This document shows, one piece after another, positions 9,501-17,286 of a DNA stretch of 26,963 nucleotides (positions are counted from its first letter, which is position 1; every line of letters starts with the position of its first letter). The stretch is taken from contig CAJTTQ010000009.1 in assembly GCA_910579145.1 (NCBI GenBank), positions 1 to 26,963 of the forward strand, written 5' to 3'. The DNA is from an uncultured Eubacterium sp. (GTDB taxonomy: Bacteria; Bacillota; Clostridia; Lachnospirales; Lachnospiraceae). The notes under the pieces were generated by a model, which worked only from the letters and a program-made list of their open reading frames with translations, did no database searches and was not told where the DNA came from. The translations under genes were made by a program, and so were the position numbers.

Positions 9501-10145
9501 ATACTCCCTCGCCTTTTCCGACTGCTCTTCCAGCGGGCCGACCTGCTTTTCCAGTTCTGTCAGGATATCTTTCACGCGGAGAAGGTTCTGGCTCTCCACG
9601 TCGAGGTTTTTCTCGGCCGTCGCCTTCCGCTTCTTGAACTTCACGATACCGGCCGCCTCGTCAAACAGTTCCCGGCGCTCTTCCGGTTTTCCGCTGAGGA
9701 TCCGGTCGATCTGCCCCTGGCCGATGATGGAATACCCCTCTTTGCCAATTCCGGTATCAAAAAACAATTCCTGAACGTCTTTGAGACGGCAGGATGCTCC
9801 ATTTAACAAATATTCACTTTCCCCTGAGCGGTACACCCTCCGCGCCACCTGCACTTCCTCGTACGGCACGTTGAGCACATGGTCCTCATTCGTGATCGTG
9901 AGCGCCACATACGCGTAACTCTGCGGCTTTCTCATCTCCGTCCCCGCAAAAATGACATCCTGCATACTGGCGCCCCTGAGCTGCTTCGCGCTCTGTTCGC
10001 CGAGCACCCACCGCACGGCATCCGCCACATTACTCTTACCGCTCCCGTTCGGTCCCACGATCCCGGTGATCCCGTTATGAAATTCAAATACGAGTTTATT
10101 GGCAAACGACTTAAACCCGTGAACCTCTATACTTTTCAGATACAT
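6540..10145 (-). CDS. smc: Chromosome segregation protein SMC
   Basis: SMC is the ATPase core of the bacterial condensin, which works with ScpA and ScpB to compact and separate chromosomes. The 1201 residues show every expected part: Walker A GPNGSGKSN at 31-39, a long charged coiled coil (about 165-515), the hinge (about 521-664, ending near RPGGSMSGG), a return coiled coil, then the signature LSGGEKALTAIALLFAIQ from 1090 and Walker B LLDEIEAALD from 1116. The ATG at 10145 has a GGAG site 7 nt upstream and lies 13 bp after rnc. The last 20 or so residues form a polar tail beyond the head. Nothing appears truncated or frameshifted. Confidence 0.98.
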   Translation of the reverse strand: MYLKSIEVHGFKSFANKLVFEFHNGITGIVGPNGSGKSNVADAVRWVLGEQSAKQLRGASMQDVIFAGTEMRKPQSYAYVALTITNEDHVLNVPYEEVQVARRVYRSGESEYLLNGASCRLKDVQELFFDTGIGKEGYSIIGQGQIDRILSGKPEERRELFDEAAGIVKFKKRKATAEKNLDVESQNLLRVKDILTELEKQVGPLEEQSEKAREYLHLKEDLKNYEIGLFLQDYDSFHEELEEVSGNITNTERELEEEKARQASTKTEFEQVELKIQAFDEQLERKKEKCNKDRLLCTEIEGEIKVAREKLSSLSDGKEYQAERMASIQAGIEQAEQEKQGYLETQKELLARLAEKQEQESALLAEESRLTAELTATSEAITDQNAIINSTAGTSSEINLEKQKTESMMEQNSIRRAELNRQILSNKSQMAAAAEDMEREEKALDDIRETLDLERQKKQELLKKAEESRASAGEVRRQLEEQRKQYHISNSRLTTLKNITERYDGYGQSIRRVMEQKAKNKGILGVVADIIQVEKKYETAVETALGGNIQNIVTEDEQTAKQMIDFLKKNRYGRATFLPLTTVSAQSGRIRPEVLKESGVIGCVSELVAKEEKYDGLIEYLLGSFVLVDTIDHALKIGRKYHHSLRIVTLEGELLRPGGSMSGGAYKNSSNLLGRRREMEKLEEEIRKIKTSMEKQEQKIDKLEQDAKKAVQKAGEKDDVLREWELKENTASLKYEQAVSVKEEKEAEYHSIVKDGRELEEQKNILEDTLSRIVERLEESQKANETAKSELEQASERIEQVREELSACQQRLTELKVDISTDTSQQEFLAENLEKAERLLKERRTEYEALVNEQDQSDCQAEEMEQSIRQFDQRVEALRGEIAVLEQEIEESSKKKDELMNSQKDFFDRRNEMMERIGKLDKECFRLGSRKEKLEEQLEARINYMWSEYEITYHNAKELTAQSDLSYTRMKSLVTETKDRIRSLGDVNVNAIEDFKNVSERYDLLKTQHDDLIESEEALKKIIAELDEEMRKQFSEKFAQIKSQFDKVFRELFGGGKGTLELVEEEDVLVAGIRIIAQPPGKKLQNMMQLSGGEKALTAIALLFAIQNLKPSPFCLLDEIEAALDDSNVKRYAKYLHKLTKNTQFIVITHRQGTMSAADALYGITMQEKGVSTLVSVKLIEEQLKNEESVNRTTKLSKNES

Positions 10146-10158
10146 CCTAAAACTCCAA

Positions 10159-10848
10159 TCAATTTCTGATTTTTAAAATCGTCTCATAGGCGGCTTTCTG
10201 CTCCGCGGCCTTTTTCGATTTCCCCCTCCCAGTCCCCATCGGTTTCCCGTCCACGTTGCAGCGGACGGCAAATTCTTTGGCGTGGTCCGGCCCGCTCTCC
10301 GAAACAAGTTCATACGAAATCGTGTGTTTCCCGCCGTCCTGGATCATTTCCTGCAGAATCGTCTTGCTGTCATAAAACAATTTTTTATCTTCAATGTCCG
10401 AAAGGACAAAACGCCGGATAAATGCGGCCGCACTCTCCAGCCCGCCATCCAGGTAGATAGCCCCGATCACCGCCTCGAACGCGTCCGAGAGGATCGAATC
10501 CCGCTCGGCGCCGCCGGTCGCCTGCTCTCCCCGGCCGAGACGGATGTACTCCCCCAGTCCGATCTCCCTGGCGGAAGCCGCGAGGCTCTGCTCGCAGACA
10601 AGGCTCGCGCGGAGCTTCGTCATCTTCCCCTCCGTATCCGAACGGTGTTCATGAAAAATGAAATCGCTGCTGACAAGTTCCAGCACGGCGTCTCCCAAAA
10701 ATTCCAGACGCTCGTTATTGCGATCGTATGACCAGCCCCGCTCATTGGCAAACGAACTATGTGTGAGCGCATCCTTCAAAAGCGGCATGCGCTGGAAAAA
10801 ATAGCCGATCTTTTCCTCAAATTTCTTTAAACCATCCATATCACTCAC
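10159..10848 (-). CDS. rnc: Ribonuclease III
   Basis: RNase III cleaves double-stranded RNA, processing rRNA precursors and some mRNAs. The 229 residues contain the catalytic domain with the signature NERLEFLGDAVLEL (45-58), the second acidic motif AFEAVIGAIYLDGG, and a C-terminal double-stranded RNA binding domain from about 155 to the end (ending GKSKKAAEQKAAYETILK). The frame can start at GTG 10848, overlapping the end of plsX by 8 bp, or at ATG 10839 three codons in. Upstream purines (AAAGAAAG) slightly favour the GTG. The overlap implies translational coupling to plsX. smc follows 13 bp downstream. In many Firmicutes acpP lies between plsX and rnc; it is absent here. Confidence 0.96.
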   Translation of the reverse strand: MSDMDGLKKFEEKIGYFFQRMPLLKDALTHSSFANERGWSYDRNNERLEFLGDAVLELVSSDFIFHEHRSDTEGKMTKLRASLVCEQSLAASAREIGLGEYIRLGRGEQATGGAERDSILSDAFEAVIGAIYLDGGLESAAAFIRRFVLSDIEDKKLFYDSKTILQEMIQDGGKHTISYELVSESGPDHAKEFAVRCNVDGKPMGTGRGKSKKAAEQKAAYETILKIRN

Positions 10849-11842
10849 AAATACTTTCTTTTATTTTCTCATTAATCTTCTGCTTTTTAAAGGAAGTACA
10901 CTGCTTGATCGCGATCTCGATCTCTTTCTCCGTAGAATTGCCGTGCGCTTTTACGACAAGCCCTTTCAGCCCGAGAAGCGGTGCCCCGCCCTGGCTGCTC
11001 GTGTCAAACTGTTTTTTCAGGCCTTTCAGCGCCGGCTTGATCAGAATTGTTCCAATTTTTGTGCGCAGGCTGGACATCAGTCCCTGTTTCAGGCTGTCAA
11101 ACAGCGTCAGGGCCAGCCCCTCAAAAAATTTCAGCACGATGTTTCCGGCAAACGCCTCGCATACGATGACGTCGGCCGCTCCCCGCACGATCTCCCTCGA
11201 CTCGATACTGCCGATGTAGTTGATCGTCTTACACTCTTTCAAAAGCGGATGCGTCTCCTTTACGAGCTGGTTGCCCTTTTCCTCCTCCGTACCGATGTTT
11301 AACAGGCCGACCGTCGGGTTTTTCTTTCCGATCACATTTTCAAAATAAATGGAACCCATCTGGGCAAACTGTACGAGGTGTTCCGGCCTCGCATCCACAT
11401 TGGCGCCGCAGTCGAGAAGCAAGGAAAACCCTTTCGTCGTCGGCACAAACGGAGCGAGCGGCGGACGCTTGATCCCCTTTAACCTTCCGACGACAAGCTG
11501 TCCCCCGACGAGGACCGCACCGGTGCTGCCAGCCGATACGACGGCATCTGCCTTTTCGTCGCGGACGAGTTTCATCGCCACAACGAGAGAGGAATCCTTC
11601 TTCTTTTTCACCGCTGCCGTCGGGACGTCTCCCATCTCAATGATCTCCGTCGCGTTCACAACGTCGATCAAACGGCTGTCATATTCATATTTCTTTAGTT
11701 CTTCCTGAATCAGTTCCTCTTTTCCGACCAGAAGAACCTTGATCTCATCCGATGAATTTACTGCATTGACCGCTCCCTTTACTGTCTGTTCCGGAGCGTA
11801 GTCACCGCCCATCGCATCCAGGGCAACCACGACTTTTTCCAT
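10841..11842 (-). CDS. plsX: Phosphate acyltransferase PlsX
   Basis: PlsX converts acyl-ACP to acyl-phosphate, the donor used by PlsY in the first step of phospholipid synthesis, and acts at the membrane surface. The 333-residue length is typical. Family features are the start VVVALDAMGGDYAPEQTVKG, the SAGSTGAVLVGGQL segment, and LLDCGANVDARPEHLVQFA. The ATG at 11842 follows an AGAGGGATT ribosome binding site. The gene lies 56 bp downstream of the hairpin that follows cheR, so it could be read from its own promoter, though I see no strong one. A TGAATG-(7)-CATTCA inverted repeat at 11867-11885 sits upstream of it. It does not match the FapR consensus I know. Confidence 0.96.
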   Translation of the reverse strand: MEKVVVALDAMGGDYAPEQTVKGAVNAVNSSDEIKVLLVGKEELIQEELKKYEYDSRLIDVVNATEIIEMGDVPTAAVKKKKDSSLVVAMKLVRDEKADAVVSAGSTGAVLVGGQLVVGRLKGIKRPPLAPFVPTTKGFSLLLDCGANVDARPEHLVQFAQMGSIYFENVIGKKNPTVGLLNIGTEEEKGNQLVKETHPLLKECKTINYIGSIESREIVRGAADVIVCEAFAGNIVLKFFEGLALTLFDSLKQGLMSSLRTKIGTILIKPALKGLKKQFDTSSQGGAPLLGLKGLVVKAHGNSTEKEIEIAIKQCTSFKKQKINEKIKESICE

Positions 11843-11897
11843 AGGAATCCCTCTTTTCTTTATTTATGAATGGACCTTTCATTCACCCGTCTTAATT

Positions 11898-11922
11898 TAA
11901 GCCACCCATAAAGAGTGGCTTA
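11898..11922 (-). terminator. Hairpin after cheR, possible terminator
   Basis: The arms TAAGCCAC (11898-11905) and GTGGCTTA (11915-11922) form a perfect 8-bp stem with a 9-nt loop, 10 bp after the cheR stop. The downstream side on the minus strand reads AAATTAAG, with no real U-tract, so termination is probably partial at best. It may instead protect the upstream transcript's 3' end. Confidence 0.5.
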
Positions 11923-11932
11923 TCGTTAACAT

Positions 11933-12712
11933 TCAAAGTTTTTTATAAAAAAACGATTTCATGGATTCTAACCCGTACTGCTTCGCGCCGATGATCTGCT
12001 CCGTACTTCCGACAAAAAGCACACCATCTTTTTTTAACGACTTCGCGAATCCTTTATAAATACCGTCTTTTGCCTTATCTGTAAAGTAAATCAGAACATT
12101 TCGGCATACCAGTAGATCCACATCGGCCGGATACGGATCCTTTAACAAATTTTGTTCCTGAAACTTGATGCAGGCTTTCAGGGAATCTGACACCTTGTAC
12201 AGGCCGTTTGCATCTTTCTCAAAGAACTTCTGCCTGTATTTCGGCGGCAGTCCCCGGACGCTCTTTTCATTGTAGCAGCCCTTCTTTGCCTTCGACAAAA
12301 CTTCTTTATCCAGATCGGTGGCAATGATCTCGAGCTGGCTGAGCGGAAGAAACTCACTGAAAACCATCGCCAGCGTGTACGGCTCGTCTCCCGTCGAACA
12401 CGCCGCGCTCCACACGCGCAGCCGCTTTCCGTGCCGGCTGATGAGATGCGGAATGACAATCTTCTCTAACGTCTGCCACTGCTCGGGATTCCGGTAAAAT
12501 TCAGACACATTTATCGTCAGATACGTGATAAACAAATCATACAGGTTCCGGTCAGTCTTGATCTTCTGAAAAAAGTCCACATACCCGCGGCAGTTATTTT
12601 TGCCGATAAAATTGTCAATCCGTCTCTTCATCTGGCTCTCTTTATAAGAACTCAGATCTATTTTAGCAAGATTCAAAAACTCCTTTTTGAAATCTTCATA
12701 CTGATTTAACAT
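11933..12712 (-). CDS. cheR: Chemotaxis protein methyltransferase CheR
   Basis: CheR transfers methyl groups from S-adenosylmethionine to glutamates of chemoreceptors, setting adaptation. From the ATG at 12712 it has 259 residues: an N-terminal all-helical domain (about 1-70, with the basic KESQMKRRIDNF helix), the family signature INVSEFYRNPEQW, the SAM-binding loop LRVWSAACSTGDEPYTLA, ATDLDKEVL, and VDLLVCRNVLIYF near the end. There is no TPR or response-regulator fusion. An in-frame TTG two codons earlier is less likely; neither start has a strong ribosome binding site. Its position between rpsA and plsX, away from other che genes, is unusual. The nearest possible substrate here is the receptor fragment at the right edge. 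Confidence 0.93.
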   Translation of the reverse strand: MLNQYEDFKKEFLNLAKIDLSSYKESQMKRRIDNFIGKNNCRGYVDFFQKIKTDRNLYDLFITYLTINVSEFYRNPEQWQTLEKIVIPHLISRHGKRLRVWSAACSTGDEPYTLAMVFSEFLPLSQLEIIATDLDKEVLSKAKKGCYNEKSVRGLPPKYRQKFFEKDANGLYKVSDSLKACIKFQEQNLLKDPYPADVDLLVCRNVLIYFTDKAKDGIYKGFAKSLKKDGVLFVGSTEQIIGAKQYGLESMKSFFYKKL

Positions 12713-12745
12713 AAACAATACACAAAACCAAATACATGCGAACGA

Positions 12746-13882
12746 TTACTCGGCATCCCCTTCTACAAAATTATCCGCAGTTTCCTCTGCCTCATCGTCA
12801 TAATCATCATTGGCCGTATTCTGATTTTCAAGTTCGAGTGCTTTGATGCTCAGACTGATCTTTTTCGCTTCCTCGTTAAAATCTACGATCTTAGCTGTCA
12901 CTTCCTGTCCTACCGAGAGAACATCCGAAGGTTTCTCGACGTGTTCGATCGCGATCTGGGAAACATGGAGCAGCGCGTCAATCCCTTCCTCCAGTTCTAC
13001 AAATGCGCCAAAGTCTGTCATACGCGCGATCCGTCCGTTTACTACCGTTCCTTTGGCGTATTTCTCTGCCGCGTTTTTCCACGGATTGTTCGAATCAAGT
13101 TTTCTCGTCAGCGCAATTTTCGTACCGGTAATATCCTTAATCATAACCGATACCTGATCGCCCACTTTAAATACCTTTTTCGGATCTTCTACACGTCCCC
13201 AGCTCATCTCCGAGATATGTAAAAGTCCGTCTGCCCCGCCCAGATCGATAAACGCACCGAAATCTGTGAGGTTCTTCACCGTACCTTCTACCATCATACC
13301 CACTTCGATCCGCGCGAACAATGCTTCCTGCTGCTCTTTCTTCTTCGCAACAACGAGCTGTTTGCGGTCGCCGATCACTCTTCTCTTGCGCGGGTTTACT
13401 TCTGTCAGAACAAATTCGATCTCCTGTCCAGCGTATTTTGAAAGATCCTTCTCATACATATCGGATACAAGACTAGCTGGGATAAACACCTTTCCTTCGC
13501 CGTAGTCTACGCTCAGTCCGCCCTTTAAGATCGCGCCGACTTTACCCGTAAGCACCTCATGGTTTTCCATCGCCTCTTCAAAGATCTTATTCATCTTATC
13601 CTGCTGAAGGCGCTTGTACGTAAGGATCACCTGGCCATCGCCATCGTTCACTTTGATCACTTTGACCGTAAGCTTATCATCTATGTTCACTTCTTTTGTC
13701 AAGTCAACGTCTGGATTGTTACTGTATTCGTTCTTTGTTAAAATGCCATCTGCTTTATATCCAATATTTAAGATGATCTCGTTTTCCTTAACACCGATAA
13801 CTGTCCCTTCCACAACCTCATTATTATGGATTGTTACTATTGATTCCTCTAATAATTCTCCAAAACTTCTTTCTTCTGACAT
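12746..13882 (-). CDS. rpsA: Ribosomal protein S1 (four S1 domains)
   Basis: S1-type RNA-binding protein expected to help mRNAs engage the 30S subunit. The 378 residues contain four S1 OB-fold repeats at about 20-90, 107-176, 193-261 and 276-347, the last two with the clearest signatures (GTVKNLTDFGAFIDLGGADG and GRIARMTDFGAFVELEEG). An acidic tail follows (357-378). This is shorter than the six-domain proteobacterial S1 and typical of Clostridia. The ATG at 13882 lies inside the end of ispH, overlapping by 34 bp in another frame. A consensus AGGAGG sits 10 nt upstream, so the start is well supported. Translation is probably coupled to ispH. In several Clostridia the two proteins are fused, but here they are separate. 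Confidence 0.95.
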   Translation of the reverse strand: MSEERSFGELLEESIVTIHNNEVVEGTVIGVKENEIILNIGYKADGILTKNEYSNNPDVDLTKEVNIDDKLTVKVIKVNDGDGQVILTYKRLQQDKMNKIFEEAMENHEVLTGKVGAILKGGLSVDYGEGKVFIPASLVSDMYEKDLSKYAGQEIEFVLTEVNPRKRRVIGDRKQLVVAKKKEQQEALFARIEVGMMVEGTVKNLTDFGAFIDLGGADGLLHISEMSWGRVEDPKKVFKVGDQVSVMIKDITGTKIALTRKLDSNNPWKNAAEKYAKGTVVNGRIARMTDFGAFVELEEGIDALLHVSQIAIEHVEKPSDVLSVGQEVTAKIVDFNEEAKKISLSIKALELENQNTANDDYDDEAEETADNFVEGDAE

Positions 13883-14739
13883 GCCGTTAGAACCTCCTGA
13901 ATAATGTTTTTTGGGGTAGACGCCCCCGCAGTAATACCTAGGCTTGCAGACGACTCAATACACGATGTGTCCAAGTCTTCCAACGTCTGTATAAAATAAG
14001 TGTTTTCACACTGATTTTTACTTATCTCAAATAACTTCCTGGAATTTGAACTATTCTTTCCGCCAATGACGATCATGGCATCTGACTGCGCGGCAAGCTC
14101 ACTCGCCTCCTGTTGTCTTTCTGCCGTTGCATTGCATATAGTATTCACAGCAATTATATCATAACCTTTTTTTGAAATAATTTCAACTAAATCTTTAAAT
14201 TTTTTGTAATTAAATGTCGTCTGTGCCACGACACATACTTTTTTTTCACTGTTTGACGGGCGAAACGCCTCCATTTCTTCCTCGGTCTCGACTACCGTCC
14301 CAGTGACCGTGCCCCCAGGGCGGCACCACCCGAGAGTTCCCTGTACTTCTGGATGTTCGCGGCTTCCGACGATAACAATATCATACCCTTCCCCGGCACG
14401 TTCCTGCACGATATCATGTATTTTTTTCACAAAGGGGCACGTCGAATCCACGATTTCACATTTTTTCTGCCTCAGTTTCTCGTATACGCTTTTGGCCACG
14501 CCGTGCGACCGGATCACGACCGTCACCCCGGTTAGGTCCACCGAGTCATCCGACAATACAGATTCCTCAATGACCGATACCCCTCTCTTTTCCAGATCCG
14601 ACACGACCTGGTCATTGTGGATGATCGACCCGAGCGTCACCACTTTTTTCCCTTTATCCGCCTCTGTATATACCATTTCTACCGCCCGGCGGACGCCAAA
14701 ACAAAAACCCGCAGTCTTTGCCAGTGTCACCTTACCCAT
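13849..14739 (-). CDS. ispH: 4-Hydroxy-3-methylbut-2-enyl diphosphate reductase
   Basis: IspH (LytB) performs the last step of the MEP pathway, reducing HMBPP to IPP and DMAPP with a [4Fe-4S] cluster. The 296 residues carry the three conserved cysteines C13 (GFCFGVRRAV), C101 (STCPFV) and C202 (NTICNATAERQ). Other active-site motifs are SHG (78-80), the EHPEVQG segment (128-134) and the TAGASTP near the C-terminus. The ATG at 14739 directly follows the cmk stop codon and has a GGGAGGAACTG site upstream. The cmk-ispH-rpsA order is conserved in Clostridia. Electrons would have to come from a ferredoxin or flavodoxin, such as the small ferredoxin elsewhere in this window (inference). Confidence 0.96.
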   Translation of the reverse strand: MGKVTLAKTAGFCFGVRRAVEMVYTEADKGKKVVTLGSIIHNDQVVSDLEKRGVSVIEESVLSDDSVDLTGVTVVIRSHGVAKSVYEKLRQKKCEIVDSTCPFVKKIHDIVQERAGEGYDIVIVGSREHPEVQGTLGWCRPGGTVTGTVVETEEEMEAFRPSNSEKKVCVVAQTTFNYKKFKDLVEIISKKGYDIIAVNTICNATAERQQEASELAAQSDAMIVIGGKNSSNSRKLFEISKNQCENTYFIQTLEDLDTSCIESSASLGITAGASTPKNIIQEVLTACQKKEVLENY

Positions 14740-15408
14740 TTACAGTTCCTCCCGCCTTTCGGAATATATCGCAATGATCCGGTCCACCACTTCTTCGATC
14801 GACAGGTCTGACGAATCCAAAAGAACGGCATCTTCTGCCTGACGCAGAGGAGATACGTCCCGGCTCATATCCTGCCTGTCCCTTACAATGATATCCTCTT
14901 CTATCTTGTTCAGATCACATTCGACTCCTTTGTCCTGTAATTCTTTATATCGGCGTCTCGCGCGCACAGCTGAACTGGCTGTGAGATAAATTTTTACTTC
15001 CGCGTCTGGCAAAACCACCGTACCGATATCCCTTCCATCCATGATCACATCCGAACTAGCTGCCATCTGCCGCTGCAGGGAGACGAGTTTTTCCCTGACC
15101 TTCGGATACGACGCCACAACAGATGCCTGGTTCCCCACCTGTTCCCTGCGGATCTCACTCGATACATTGTCACCGTTCAGATAGATCTGCTGTTCTCCGT
15201 CTTCATACGCGATTTTTATATCAATTTCATCACAACGGCCCTCAACCTGTGTCCGATCCTTCGTATCGATCCCTTGTTTCAGACAATACAATGCCATCGT
15301 GCGGTACATCGCACCGGTGTCGATATAGACAAACGTTAATTTTTCTGCCACCAATTTGGCAATCGAACTCTTTCCTGCTCCTGCAGGCCCATCAATCGCA
15401 ATATTCAT
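14740..15408 (-). CDS. cmk: Cytidylate kinase
   Basis: Cmk phosphorylates CMP and dCMP with ATP, recycling the CMP released by lipid and RNA metabolism. The 222 residues begin MNIAIDGPAGAGKSSIAKLV, with the P-loop at about 7-15. They also contain DTGAMYRTMALY and VIMDGRDIGTVVLPDAEVKI, the family hallmarks, and an arginine-rich lid (SAVRARRRYKEL). The longer frame to 15447 adds residues unlike the family. The ATG at 15408 has GGAG 6 nt upstream and is chosen over the adjacent ATG at 15411. ispH starts immediately after its stop. The flavoprotein gene ends 65 bp upstream. Confidence 0.96.
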   Translation of the reverse strand: MNIAIDGPAGAGKSSIAKLVAEKLTFVYIDTGAMYRTMALYCLKQGIDTKDRTQVEGRCDEIDIKIAYEDGEQQIYLNGDNVSSEIRREQVGNQASVVASYPKVREKLVSLQRQMAASSDVIMDGRDIGTVVLPDAEVKIYLTASSAVRARRRYKELQDKGVECDLNKIEEDIIVRDRQDMSRDVSPLRQAEDAVLLDSSDLSIEEVVDRIIAIYSERREEL

Positions 15409-15473
15409 CATTTTCTCCTTTTCTGCAACGTTTATGCAGGCAGCCACAGACAGGCATACATTTACTTTTCGCT

Positions 15474-16718
15474 CTATTCCGCGGCAGACATTCCTGCCAG
15501 ATACCCGGTAGACCAGGCGATCTGCAAATTAAATCCTCCGGTCAGCGCGTCGAGATCGAGCATCTCTCCGGCAAAATACAAATGTTTTACGAGCCTGCTC
15601 TCCATCGTGGACGGGTTTACTTCCCGGACCGAGACACCGCCCCGTGTTATGATGGCCTCATTCCATCCCCGCAGGGAATCGACCGTAAACGTCAGTCCTT
15701 TTATTTGTTGTACGAGCCGTTCCCTGTCCTCCTTCGTGATCTGGTTCACCGGCTTACGGCCATCCGTACCCGTCCGGCGGATCACAACCGGGATCAGGCT
15801 TTTCGGAAGCAGCCCTCCGAGGGCATTGTGGAAACTTACATTCGGATTTGCTTCAAAATCCCGCACGATACGCCGGTGCAGTTTTTCCTTAGTCAGCGCG
15901 GGTTTACAGTCGAGCTGCACATACACCACCTGCGTTCCGATCAGTTCCCCGAGACGGCTCGACGCCGACAAGACAATAGGCCCTGTTATCCCAAAATGTG
16001 TAAACATCATCTCCCCAAACTCGCGGTATCTCTCCTTCTTTTTTCCATTGTCCATCGTGTAAAAACACAATTCCACATTTTTTAACGAGAGTCCCTGCAT
16101 CTGTCCCGCCTCGTCCTCACACAGGTTCATCGGCACAAGTCCCGGGAGGCAAGGCCGAATCTGATGCCCCATCTGTTTTGCCAGCTCAAAACCCGCCCCG
16201 TCAGAGCCGGTACCGGCATAGGACTTCCCGCCGCACGCCGCGACCACCGCCGCTGCCTCGATCACCGTTTTGTCAGAAAGTTTTACTCCCTTTATCGTAT
16301 CCCCGTGTTTCAGCAAACCGCTCACCTGGCTGTGAAACCGGATATCAACGCCGCTTTCACGGCACTCATTCCATAGCGCCCGTATGACATCGGACGATTT
16401 ATCGGAAACCGGAAAGACCCGTTCTCCCCGTTCGACCTTCGTCCTCACACCTGACTTCTCAAAAAAATCAATGACGTCCCAATTTGTCATGGAATAAAAA
16501 CTGCTGTATAAAAATTTGGGATTTGTTACCACATGGCTGAAAAGTTCTTCCGTCTCACAGGCATTCGTCAGATTGCACCGTCCCTTGCCCGTGATATAAA
16601 TCTTTTTGCCCGGTTTTTCATTCCGTTCGAGCAGGCATGTCCTGGCTCCGAGCCGGCCCGCCGTAACCGCGGCCATCATGCCCGCCGCGCCCGCGCCGAT
16701 TACGATCACATCATACAT
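15474..16718 (-). CDS. BaiN/HI0933-family FAD-dependent oxidoreductase
   Basis: This is a flavoprotein of the HI0933 (YhiN/BaiN/RdsA) family, often annotated as aminoacetone oxidase-like. The 414 residues start with a Rossmann dinucleotide site (VIVIGAGAAGMMAAVTAGR, GxGxxG at 8-13), then ERNEKPGKKIYITGKGRCNL, a family signature. The C-terminus has GEMLDLDALTGGFNLQIAWS, which closes over the FAD. The physiological substrate is not settled for most members. A bile-acid role was proposed for BaiN of Clostridium scindens, but this gene lacks bai neighbours and sits in a housekeeping block, so I do not infer that function. It lies 32 bp after the lipoprotein gene; its ribosome binding site is modest. 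Confidence 0.88.
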   Translation of the reverse strand: MYDVIVIGAGAAGMMAAVTAGRLGARTCLLERNEKPGKKIYITGKGRCNLTNACETEELFSHVVTNPKFLYSSFYSMTNWDVIDFFEKSGVRTKVERGERVFPVSDKSSDVIRALWNECRESGVDIRFHSQVSGLLKHGDTIKGVKLSDKTVIEAAAVVAACGGKSYAGTGSDGAGFELAKQMGHQIRPCLPGLVPMNLCEDEAGQMQGLSLKNVELCFYTMDNGKKKERYREFGEMMFTHFGITGPIVLSASSRLGELIGTQVVYVQLDCKPALTKEKLHRRIVRDFEANPNVSFHNALGGLLPKSLIPVVIRRTGTDGRKPVNQITKEDRERLVQQIKGLTFTVDSLRGWNEAIITRGGVSVREVNPSTMESRLVKHLYFAGEMLDLDALTGGFNLQIAWSTGYLAGMSAAE

Positions 16719-16750
16719 ATTGACTATCCATTCATCCTATTTCATTTCTC

Positions 16751-17281
16751 TTATTTTGTGCTGTACACCTCGTCTAACCCAAAGGAGTAATTCTCGGAGT
16801 GATACGCTCCCTTTTCCGCCCGGAACACAACTTCGTCCACGTACGAAAGATTATCCAGAAGACTGTTTGAAATACAGTCCAAAATCAATGTTTCAAATGT
16901 TTCCGAACACTTCTTAAGAGGTGCCGATTCCTCACTGAAGCTCACATAGATACGCGATTTCTCCACATTGATCTCGGTCACAACGATCTTCTCATCCATA
17001 TTCTCTAACACCTTGTCCAAAATAAATTCCGGTGTCACCCGATCGGCGTCAAGCGGTACTTTCAGCGGTACGAGCTGCTCTTCCCCGCTGTCGACCGTAT
17101 AGATCTGCAGCGTCTGTATCGCGCTGACCCCGCTTCCTGACGACAGTTTTGGCACCTCATGGTTCACGGACTCTAGTTCCTCCGGTGTCAGTTCCATGTC
17201 GTCCTCCCCGTCCCACACACTGCATCCAAACAGGCAGAGCGCCATCATGACCCCACACGCAAAACACATGATCTTCTTCAA
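16751..17281 (-). CDS. Lipoprotein, probable GerMN-domain protein
   Basis: This looks like a secreted, lipid-anchored protein of 176 residues. From the TTG at 17281 it begins MKKIMCFACGVMMALCLFGC, a short signal peptide with a lipobox ending at C20, followed by an acidic linker. Residues about 60-170 resemble the GerMN (sporulation/germination) domain: KVPLDADRVTPEFILDKVLE, a central VEKSRIYVSFSEES strand pair and a final hydrophobic helix with VDEVVFRAE. That assignment rests on pattern only. The TTG start is chosen because AGAGGAG lies 8 nt upstream and MKKI follows. The ATG at 17302 has no ribosome binding site and would bury the signal peptide. It begins 5 nt after the pncC stop. Confidence 0.7.
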   Translation of the reverse strand: MKKIMCFACGVMMALCLFGCSVWDGEDDMELTPEELESVNHEVPKLSSGSGVSAIQTLQIYTVDSGEEQLVPLKVPLDADRVTPEFILDKVLENMDEKIVVTEINVEKSRIYVSFSEESAPLKKCSETFETLILDCISNSLLDNLSYVDEVVFRAEKGAYHSENYSFGLDEVYSTK

Positions 17282-17286
17282 AAGGA

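Noticed and set aside
11867..11885. FapR-type operator upstream of plsX
   Set aside because: The TGAATG-(7)-CATTCA inverted repeat does not match the FapR consensus I know, and no FapR gene is present here. It may be chance.
15123..16085. Plus-strand open frame of 320 codons opposite cmk and the flavoprotein gene
   Set aside because: It crosses two real genes on the other strand, lacks a ribosome binding site and has shadow-like composition.
15474..16718. Bile-acid 7-dehydroxylation role for the BaiN-like flavoprotein
   Set aside because: The family is broad, no bai genes are nearby, and the location beside cmk is a common housekeeping context.
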